This document shows positions 26,734 through 32,842 of a stretch of 32,842 nt of DNA, piece by piece. Source of the stretch: an uncultured Helicobacter sp. (GTDB lineage: Bacteria; Campylobacterota; Campylobacteria; Campylobacterales; Helicobacteraceae). The notes under the pieces are model-generated. The model ran no database searches. It saw only the letters and a list, made by a program, of their open reading frames with translations, and was not told the origin of the DNA. The stretch spans positions 1 to 32,842 of the forward strand of contig CASFZH010000026.1 of the NCBI GenBank assembly GCA_949299115.1. The letters are read 5' to 3'. Made by a program: the position numbers and the translations under genes. The stretch's first letter is position 1. Each line of letters opens with the position of its first letter.

Positions 26734-26758
26734 CTACAATCTCCTTATTTACTTTATT

Positions 26759-28039
26759 TTAAACTGCTTTAGTTTTTTTCTTTTTAATTAAGATAGGCTT
26801 ATCAATTTTATCAACACATTTACGTGTGATAATGACCTCATATCCGTTAAGATTGGGTAAATCAAACATAATATCTAAGCTAAAATCCTCCACAATGGCA
26901 CGTAATCCTCTTGCCCCCGTTTTTCTCTCCATTGCAAGTTCTGCAATACGTTCAATAGCAGAGTCCTCAAAGATTAGCTTTGCACCATCAAGCTCAAAAA
27001 GTTTTTGATATTGTTTAAGTAGGGCATTTTTTGGTTGTGTTAAAATAGAAATCATAGCTTCTTTGCTGATAGGATCAAGTGTAGCAATAACATGTAGTCG
27101 CCCAATTAATTCTGGTATTAATCCAAAGCTTACCAAATCATCTGTTTCAATTTTGTGAAGAATATTTTCATTTGTAAGTTCTGTTTTTAAATCAGAATTG
27201 AAACCCAAGACATTTTTTCCTAATTTACGTTTAATAATATCTTCTATCCCGTCAAATGCCCCACCACAAATAAATAATATATTGTTTGTATCCATTTTAA
27301 TGAAATCTTGATTTGGATGTTTTCTGCCTCCTTTTGGAGGAATATTGACAATATTGCCCTCAATAATCTTTAAAAGAGCTTGTTGCACTCCTTCACCAGA
27401 AACATCACGTGTAATAGAGCGATTTTCAGATAATCTTGATATTTTATCAATTTCATCAATGAATACTATACCCATTTCTGCACGACTTAAATCGTAATCG
27501 GCTGCTTGCAATAAACGTGTTAAAATATTTTCGACATCTTCACCGACATATCCTGCCTCTGTTAAGGAAGTAGCATCAGAAATAGCAATTGGTATATTAA
27601 GAAATCTTGCTAAAGTTTGTGCCATAAGGGTTTTACCGCTACCAGTTGGACCAATTAACAAAATATTAGATTTTGATAATTCGACATCATTTTCTAATAT
27701 AGTAGGATTCATAACGCCATCTTGCGATATTGTAGTGTTTTGTTGATGCAACAATCTTTTGTAATGATTATAGATTGCCACACTAAAAACTTTCTTAGCC
27801 TGTTCTTGTCCAATTACATATTCATCTAAATGAGCTTTTAATTCTTTTGGTGATGGAATCTCATCTAAATTATTCGCGATGATATTGGATGCCATTTTTT
27901 CATCATAAGACTTGGAAATAAACATTGCACAAGCCTTGCAAATATGCACTTGCACCCCACTGATTTTCTCGTTGCTAGTCGTGATTGGATTAAGTTTTGA
28001 TTCAATTTTACCACAAAACCCACATTGTCTTTCATTCAT
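26759..28039 (-). CDS. clpX: ATP-dependent Clp protease unfoldase ClpX
   Basis: A 426-residue AAA+ unfoldase that feeds substrates to ClpP (not in the window). Four cysteines C6, C9, C34 and C37 form the N-terminal zinc-binding domain for substrates and adaptors. The AAA+ core has Walker A GPTGSGKT (130-137), the pore loop GYVGEDVE, Walker [10 protein letters not shown] and the RKH loop in [18 protein letters not shown] marks sensor 2. The basic C-terminus ends KKKKTKAV. Its ATG lies in the end of lpxA (8-base overlap), with GAGGTGG as ribosome binding site within lpxA, so the two are coupled. Confidence 0.97.
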   Translation of the reverse strand: MNERQCGFCGKIESKLNPITTSNEKISGVQVHICKACAMFISKSYDEKMASNIIANNLDEIPSPKELKAHLDEYVIGQEQAKKVFSVAIYNHYKRLLHQQNTTISQDGVMNPTILENDVELSKSNILLIGPTGSGKTLMAQTLARFLNIPIAISDATSLTEAGYVGEDVENILTRLLQAADYDLSRAEMGIVFIDEIDKISRLSENRSITRDVSGEGVQQALLKIIEGNIVNIPPKGGRKHPNQDFIKMDTNNILFICGGAFDGIEDIIKRKLGKNVLGFNSDLKTELTNENILHKIETDDLVSFGLIPELIGRLHVIATLDPISKEAMISILTQPKNALLKQYQKLFELDGAKLIFEDSAIERIAELAMERKTGARGLRAIVEDFSLDIMFDLPNLNGYEVIITRKCVDKIDKPILIKKKKTKAV

Positions 28040-28862
28040 CTAATCCACCTCGTTTATATGGTATTCCCCTTTCTGAATTGAGAATGAACTCACAAATTTT
28101 GATAATATAGTGATTTGGCTGTGCCATATTTTTTGCTATTTGTAACTCCGTTGTTGCTAAGTCTTTTAGGCTTTGATCACCAGAGAAAAGACGTTTATAG
28201 AGATTATTAATATCATCAATTTCATTTCTTTGCATAATTTTTCTCATACGAAATCTATTAAGCCCAACAATTTTCGCCCGATTTCCTTCTGCCATACAAT
28301 AAGGCGGAATGTCTTGAGATAATGCAGAAGCACCGGCAATCATAGCTCCATCTCCAATTTTCACAAATTGATGTACAGGTGTCATACCCCCAATATTGAC
28401 ATAATCTGCTATATGAATATGTCCACCCAAAGTTGCATTATTTGCTAAAATATTATTGCTTCCTATAATGCAATCATGAGCAATATGGACATACGCCATA
28501 AATAAATTGTTGTCACAGATTTTTGTAAGATTACCACCACCTTCAGTCCCCGGATTAAACATACAACATTCTCGAATAGTATTATTATCACCTATCTCCA
28601 AAATACTTTCTTCACCTTTATATTTTAAGTCTTGCGGCGGTGTCCCTAGAACAGCATTAGGAAATACTCTATTATATTTACCTAAACGCGTATTGCCCAT
28701 GATTGTAACATTATTGTAACAAAAAGTTCCGTCTCCTATAGTGATATTGCCTTTAATTACACTGTAATCTCCGATTTCTACATCTGCCCCTATCTCTATA
28801 TTTCCATCTATAATAGCAGTTTTTGCAATCTTGGCACTTTCATGAATTTTTATATTACTCAT
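28032..28862 (-). CDS. lpxA: UDP-N-acetylglucosamine acyltransferase
   Basis: A 276-residue cytoplasmic enzyme for the first step of lipid A synthesis, transferring a 3-hydroxyacyl chain from acyl carrier protein to UDP-GlcNAc. The N-terminal two-thirds are hexapeptide repeats of a left-handed beta helix, with [15 protein letters not shown] at the start. The catalytic histidine lies in [11 protein letters not shown], and [18 protein letters not shown] is the family block. The helical C-terminus begins with GLNRFRM. I start at the ATG at 28862 (GAGGAA five bases upstream) rather than at a GTG 18 bases earlier. FabZ, which acts on the same 3-hydroxyacyl-ACP, is encoded just upstream, so the operon pairs the two enzymes that compete for that pool. 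Confidence 0.96.
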   Translation of the reverse strand: MSNIKIHESAKIAKTAIIDGNIEIGADVEIGDYSVIKGNITIGDGTFCYNNVTIMGNTRLGKYNRVFPNAVLGTPPQDLKYKGEESILEIGDNNTIRECCMFNPGTEGGGNLTKICDNNLFMAYVHIAHDCIIGSNNILANNATLGGHIHIADYVNIGGMTPVHQFVKIGDGAMIAGASALSQDIPPYCMAEGNRAKIVGLNRFRMRKIMQRNEIDDINNLYKRLFSGDQSLKDLATTELQIAKNMAQPNHYIIKICEFILNSERGIPYKRGGLDE

Positions 28863-28900
28863 TCTGTTCCTCATTCTCACATATTGCTTAATCTAAAATC

Positions 28901-29386
28901 TTATTTATTATGAGAATCTGTAACCATAGCTTTAAGCTCTGCTTCACTCACAAGGATATTGTCTACAAATGCCTTACCTTCAAGTTGCCATACATTGTTG
29001 CGTTGCTTCATAACACGCATGTTATATGTTAAGCGATCTCCGGGACGCACAGGTACTCGAAATTTTACATTATCAATAGTCATGAAATACACAATTTTAT
29101 TTTGACTCATATCAAAGTCTAGTCCCCAAGTACTTACAAATGCTAAAATTCCGCCTGCTTGTGCCATACCCTCAATAATCATGACACCCGGATAAATTGG
29201 CTCTTTTGGGAAATGTCCAATAAAAACTTGTTCGTTTATAGTTACATTTTTGTATGCGATAATATCACTATGGGTATGTAATTGGAGTACTTTGTCAACA
29301 AGCAACATTGGATAACGATGTGGTAGAATCTGCATAATTTTGTCAATATTAATATTAGTATAATCTGGTGTTTGTGCATCGCTCAT
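28901..29386 (-). CDS. fabZ: 3-hydroxyacyl-ACP dehydratase
   Basis: A 161-residue hot-dog-fold enzyme that dehydrates 3-hydroxyacyl-ACP in fatty acid elongation. The catalytic pair is H58 in GHFPKEPIYPGV and E72 in MIIEGMAQAGG; their 14-residue spacing equals the usual His49/Glu63. ILPHRYPMLLVDKV is the conserved start of the fold. The start is the ATG at 29386 (GAGGTT six bases upstream); the longer frame upstream would begin before the predicted promoter. It is the first gene of the operon, 38 bases before lpxA. Confidence 0.96.
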   Translation of the reverse strand: MSDAQTPDYTNINIDKIMQILPHRYPMLLVDKVLQLHTHSDIIAYKNVTINEQVFIGHFPKEPIYPGVMIIEGMAQAGGILAFVSTWGLDFDMSQNKIVYFMTIDNVKFRVPVRPGDRLTYNMRVMKQRNNVWQLEGKAFVDNILVSEAELKAMVTDSHNK

Positions 29387-29421
29387 TCTTAACCTCAAAA
29401 TAAATGGAAAACTTTTTGCTA

Positions 29422-29430
29422 ATTGTAACA
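29422..29430 (-). promoter_or_regulatory. Extended -10 promoter of the fabZ operon
   Basis: TGTTACAAT on the minus strand, 36 bases before the fabZ ATG and identical to the element in front of the dynamin-like gene. It supports the shorter fabZ start. Confidence 0.48.
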
Positions 29431-30097
29431 CATTTTATTTTTAAATTTAACTATTTTTTGTAATCATTATTAAAAAAAATATGGTAGGAAATTGATTTTA
29501 TAGAGCTATGAATAACTTGTTTTTTATTATTTAATAATATTGCTATTGTTCTGTTAAACTTTTCAAATATAAAAATATCATTTTATGCGATATGTTATTG
29601 TAAATCTTGCAATTTTAGTTATTGTGCTAATAATCCAATAACAGTAATTGGCATTGCATAAAATAGTGATAATTTTATTTTGTTTTTATATTTTTCTACA
29701 TTACATTATATAACCATGCAATTATTACTTTATGATATTTTGTATTTATCTTTATTTTTATGTTTACTCTTTTGCTTGGTTTGGTAATGACATAATTTGT
29801 AATTATATTTTTATCATGCAACAAAGGACATGACAGACTTACATATTATCAAATTTTATAACGAAGATATCGATATCTCAATTTTGTTAATAAATACAAG
29901 TGTACTTAGAGATTCTAAGTTTTTATATTATTGCAATGACTGAACTATTTTTATCAAATGTGCTGTAATTTTTCAGTAACGTTGTAAGGCTTGATTCTAA
30001 AATTATAAAAAAAGATTGAGAATAACTATGAGACAAATTCATTTTGTATCTCAAATATCTTATCTGATATTGTACATTACAAAGGTGCGAATCGTAA
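29431..30097. other. Gap of about 670 bases between xth and fabZ
   Basis: Very AT-rich, with no supported gene, RNA or mobile element. The only notable structure is an imperfect GAGA-CAAA inverted repeat near 30029-30051, downstream of xth on the minus strand. A run of seven T on that strand lies about 15 bases further on; this is too loose to call a terminator. Confidence 0.5.
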
Positions 30098-30850
30098 CTA
30101 TTCGATGACAATACCAACAGGGCAGTGGTCGCTTCCCATTACCTCCGGATAAATATGTGCTTCTTTTAAGATTGGCAAAAGATTTTGTGATAGGAGAAAA
30201 TAATCGATTCTCCAACCAGTGTTATTTTCTCTTGCTTTACCCATATAGCTCCACCATGTGTAAGCATACTCTTTATCGGGATAAAAATAACGATAAGAAT
30301 CTATAAAGCCGCTCTCTAAAAGCAGGCTCATTTTTTCTCTTTCTTCATCTGTAAAGCCGGCATTTCTGCGATTTGTCTTTGGATTTTTCAAATCAATTTC
30401 TTTATGGGCTACGTTTAAATCGCCACACACAATGACACCTTTTGTTGTCTCTAAATCTTTCAGGAATGCCCTAAAATCATCTTCCCATTCTTGACGATAT
30501 TCTAGTCGCTCTAACTCTCGCTTTGCATTCGGTGTATACACATTAACAAGATAAAAGTTAGGATATTCTGCCACAATGATTCTGCCTTCTTTATCATGAT
30601 GTGGTATCCCCATATCATTCTTTACACTTAATGGTTCTATTTTACTTAGAATCACAGTGCCAGAATAACCCTTTTTCTCTGCTTCATTCCAAAATTGATG
30701 ATAACCTTTAAATTCAAAATTACTTTGATTGCGATGCATTTTTGATTCTTGTATGCAGAAAATATCTGCATTACTTGATTCAAAAAAATTCATAAATCCT
30801 TTATTCATGCAAGCTCGCAATCCATTTACATTCCATGAAATCAATTTCAT
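30098..30850 (-). CDS. xth: Exodeoxyribonuclease III (AP endonuclease)
   Basis: A 250-residue Mg-dependent endonuclease/exonuclease of base-excision repair that cuts at abasic sites. The ExoIII signature residues are present: N7 (SWNVNG), E35 (IQES), the RIIVAEYPNFYLVNVYTPNA block, GDLNVAH with the catalytic Asp and Asn, WRIDYFLLS and GSDHCPV with D241/H242. Length matches the family. It is transcribed alone and has large AT-rich gaps on both sides. Confidence 0.96.
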   Translation of the reverse strand: MKLISWNVNGLRACMNKGFMNFFESSNADIFCIQESKMHRNQSNFEFKGYHQFWNEAEKKGYSGTVILSKIEPLSVKNDMGIPHHDKEGRIIVAEYPNFYLVNVYTPNAKRELERLEYRQEWEDDFRAFLKDLETTKGVIVCGDLNVAHKEIDLKNPKTNRRNAGFTDEEREKMSLLLESGFIDSYRYFYPDKEYAYTWWSYMGKARENNTGWRIDYFLLSQNLLPILKEAHIYPEVMGSDHCPVGIVIE

Positions 30851-31155
30851 ATTTTACCTTCTCTATAAAATTAGTTGTTATCTTGAATGTTGAATTATAA
30901 CGTATTGTCTCTATAAAGTCTTATAGGTTATAGACGATTCTAAGGATTCCAATCAATGCGTATTTTGATATGAGGTCAAACCACACTATATCCTATGATA
31001 TTACAAGCGAAATTTTGATTCATATATGAGACAATACTTTGCTATATTTTATATATTTTTAAACACTTCATGCAAAAAAGTATAAAAATTCACAAGAGAC
31101 ACTTGTCTTCTTTTTATCCAAAATGATATGCGATTTCTATTTTTAGAGTTATTAC
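30851..31155. other. Gap before the decayed region
   Basis: About 300 bases of AT-rich sequence. I see no gene or clear structure. TATGAGGTCAAA near 30970 also occurs near 24780, but the copy is short. Confidence 0.4.
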
Positions 31156-31911
31156 ATGCAAGAGACAAAACCACGAAATAAGTAGAAAAATACTGCTGAA
31201 AATGTTACCATTACCCAATCCAATACAGAAAGTCGAGCAATATGACAGCTATTAAGGAATTTGATATTGCATATAGTGGCATAGATAATGAAACGGGCAA
31301 AGTTTTTAAGAAAACCTTAAAAGTATGTCGGAATCTAAAATAAACCTAGAATATCAAGATGCAAATATCAAACAATAAGCAGGATTTAGTGCTGAAGTGC
31401 TAGAGGTTGCCAAAGAAAACGCAGAATCTACCATCAAAATGACAAGAAAAAAGTAATAAAACCAATGATTCAGGCAGTATCAATGACCGACTTAATGATA
31501 TAGTCATCACAGATTCTAAAGGCAGAACTATTGAGCAAAGTAAGATAAGTTTGCAGGTAGAGTATGGTAAAGAATTTGCCGATAAACCGATGTCAAAAAA
31601 TATGAAAAATACCTCAATAGCAATAAAGCAGATACTATCAGAATCCTAAAAGATTCTTACGGTGATGAGATGCAAACACGAAAAGTTAAAGAAGATTCTC
31701 TTAAAAAGCAAGCCTAGAAATTCCAAGAAAACGATAAAACAGAGGAAGCAGAGAAAAACTCTGGCAAACCAAAAAAGCTAAAGCCTACCAACAGTATGAA
31801 AATAGTGTCTATAGCGGTAAAAAGAGAAATCGTCAAACATATTGCTAAGAAAAGAGAAAAGATTCTCTTTTAGATGCAATGCAGGAGCATATGCACGGTT
31901 TTTGTGCTTAA
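31156..31911 (+). pseudogene. Decayed gene, unrecognised family
   Basis: A coding-like track that can be followed only by switching frames about six times and passing at least three in-frame stops. It opens at an ATG (MQETKPRNK, then a stop) and continues as NTAENVTITQSNTESRA, TAIKEFDIAYSGIDNETGKV, AGFSAEVLEVAKENAEST, INDRLNDIVITDSKGRT, KYEKYLNSNKADTIRILKD, AEKLWQ-type sequence with KAKAYQQYENSVYSG, and LLDAMQEHMHGFCA before a TAA. The pieces are hydrophilic, rich in Lys and Glu, keep the same strand and order, and together would give roughly 250 residues. I cannot assign a function. The style resembles long hydrophilic proteins of accessory modules in this genus, but that is only an impression. 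Confidence 0.55.
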
Positions 31912-31952
31912 TAAGCAATGTAAAACCCTAATTTTTAATGAAAGGATACAGC

Positions 31953-32350
31953 ATGTATTTACAGAATCTTGGAATGCAGAGCTTAAAAAGGCATTTGTAT
32001 CATGAGTGAATATGATTGATTCTATTTTAGAATCTAAAGATCATTAAATCCCATGTTTTTTATTCTTACCACCTTTTCTATTTCCAAAAATACTCCAAAA
32101 GAGTTTATAAAAATATTCCCCAAGAATTCACAAACAAAACTACCAAAGAGTTGCAACTAACACAAGGTATTATAGATTCTCAATGTGAGGTAATAGAAAA
32201 TATCGTGAGCATATAAAAGCCACAAATAAAAGCAAAACAGTAGAATCTGATAAATTACAGCAAGAGAAAGTTTGGGGACAGTTTGCTAAAGTCTTAGAAT
32301 CTGCGAGCAATCCTATTAAAAAATCATGTATTGTGAAATCTACACTTTGA
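31953..32350 (+). pseudogene. Second decayed gene, unrecognised
   Basis: It starts at an ATG with AAAGGA ahead of it and shifts frame almost at once. The track then reads FTESWNAELKKAFVS, a TGA, VNMIDSILESKDH, a TAA and shift, HVFYSYHLFYFQKYSKRVYK, IPQEFTNKTTKELQLTQG, IIDSQCEVIENI, a shift, and REHIKATNKSKTVESDKLQQ to the TGA at 32348. Correcting the shifts would give a protein of about 130 residues with a strongly aromatic patch (FYSYHLFYFQKYSKRVY). It lies in the same direction as the decayed genes on both sides, which suggests one inactivated operon. Confidence 0.5.
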
Positions 32351-32546
32351 TATTGACATTAGGTAATAGTAATAAAACTAAAACGAATATCGAATAGGAA
32401 TCTAAGAGTCTATTGTGAGTTTTTATGACAAAAGCTACGAATAAGTCTCGATATAGCAAATCGCTTAAAATACATCGTGCAGCTTGACCTTTTTGATACT
32501 TATAAACATACCAATGATACTATAATTTTAGACTCAAGGAGACATT

Positions 32547-32842
32547 ATGCCAATACTATTTATTTTAAGAGGAATAGCCGTAGCCACAGGATTATACGGA
32601 GCAAAAAATAGCTACGATGTGTATGAGAAAATGAGGAGGTTAATACATTGCAAGAAGGAGTCGAGGATATTCTTAATAGAGCAAAAAAAGATAGAAGGAG
32701 CTAGAAAATCTACGCAAAATTCCCTAGAAGATTTAGGCAGAGCAAAAATGCATGCATGAAAGCATTCTATCAGTCGCTTTATCAGGCTCTTTGAATTGAA
32801 AAATGTCGATATGCAAGTGAACAATATGGAATATGCCATTTC
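32547..32842 (+). pseudogene. Decayed small membrane/coiled-coil protein gene, cut by window end
   Basis: A good ribosome binding site (AAGGAG, 32536-32541) precedes the ATG. The start MPILFILRGIAVATGLYGAK is one hydrophobic helix with a glycine pattern, followed by NSYDVYEKM. Near 32631 the frame shifts to EEVNTLQEGVEDILNRAKKD, near 32690 it shifts back to GARKSTQNSLEDLGRAKMHA, and at 32757 an in-frame TGA interrupts what continues open to the window edge (KHSISRFIRLFELKNVDMQ). The reconstructed plan, a membrane helix plus an acidic coiled coil, is clear, but the function is not. It probably belongs with the two decayed genes upstream. Confidence 0.55.

Noticed and set aside
29923-30117. 64-codon frame on the minus strand after xth
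   Set aside because: Overlaps the 3' end of xth and has no coding character.
31156-32350. Relaxase, conjugation or phage structural gene
   Set aside because: I considered these for the decayed fragments, but no diagnostic motif survives, so no function is assigned.
1-32842. CRISPR array, tRNA or rRNA genes, insertion sequences
   Set aside because: No regularly spaced direct repeats, no tRNA T-loop/acceptor patterns, no conserved rRNA blocks and no transposase coding sequence were seen on either strand. The 3.7-4.2 kb repeats are irregular in spacing and orientation.

Overview
The window looks like chromosomal DNA from an enterohepatic Helicobacter. It is AT-rich, and its minus-strand block fabZ-lpxA-clpX-mreB-mreC has the same gene order I recall for H. 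pylori HP1376-HP1372. It also carries nrdB near pcm, a CjaA-type cysteine-binding lipoprotein, and a metal efflux operon in C-B-A order like H. pylori cznCBA. Promoters tend to show only an extended -10 (TGnTAYAAT), as in this genus. About 20% of the window has no intact gene, which is unusually loose for Helicobacter.

Left part (1-9.5 kb): the 3' part of a family 2 glycosyltransferase interrupted by a 13-G tract that leaves it out of frame (phase OFF); a single dynamin-like GTPase; a 1.25 kb gene-poor gap with six related hairpin repeats; and a minus-strand operon of a six-helix membrane protein, a 1169-residue MotA/TolQ-type channel protein with an about 1,080-residue proline-free tail, and a MotB/OmpA-like partner. 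That pair has the architecture of ZorA/ZorB of the Zorya anti-phage system, but no zorC, zorD or zorE follows. This is the most interesting locus here.

Middle (9.6-23.7 kb): cjaA, then a minus-strand run nrdB, carbon-nitrogen hydrolase, pcm, an MreD-like membrane gene and mrdA (PBP2), several of them overlapping or tightly spaced. After a 1.2 kb gap with an orphan plus-strand terminator comes metY (minus), divergent from cznCBA (plus). The RND pump of that operon keeps the three-methionine Cu(I)/Ag(I) relay of CusA at identical spacing.

Right part (23.7-32.8 kb): a 1.17 kb gap, the fabZ-lpxA-clpX-mreBC envelope and cell-shape operon, xth (exonuclease III), and then about 2 kb of decayed coding sequence in which at least three plus-strand genes can be followed across several frameshifts and stops up to the window edge.

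Functionally, mrdA, the MreD-like protein, mreB and mreC belong to the elongation (rod-shape) machinery, split over two operons. FabZ and LpxA supply fatty acids and lipid A, while NrdB, Pcm and Xth are housekeeping. The accessory content is the switchable glycosyltransferase, the Zorya-like motor, the metal pump and the decayed module at the right end. I found no rRNA, tRNA, CRISPR array, insertion sequence or replication origin.
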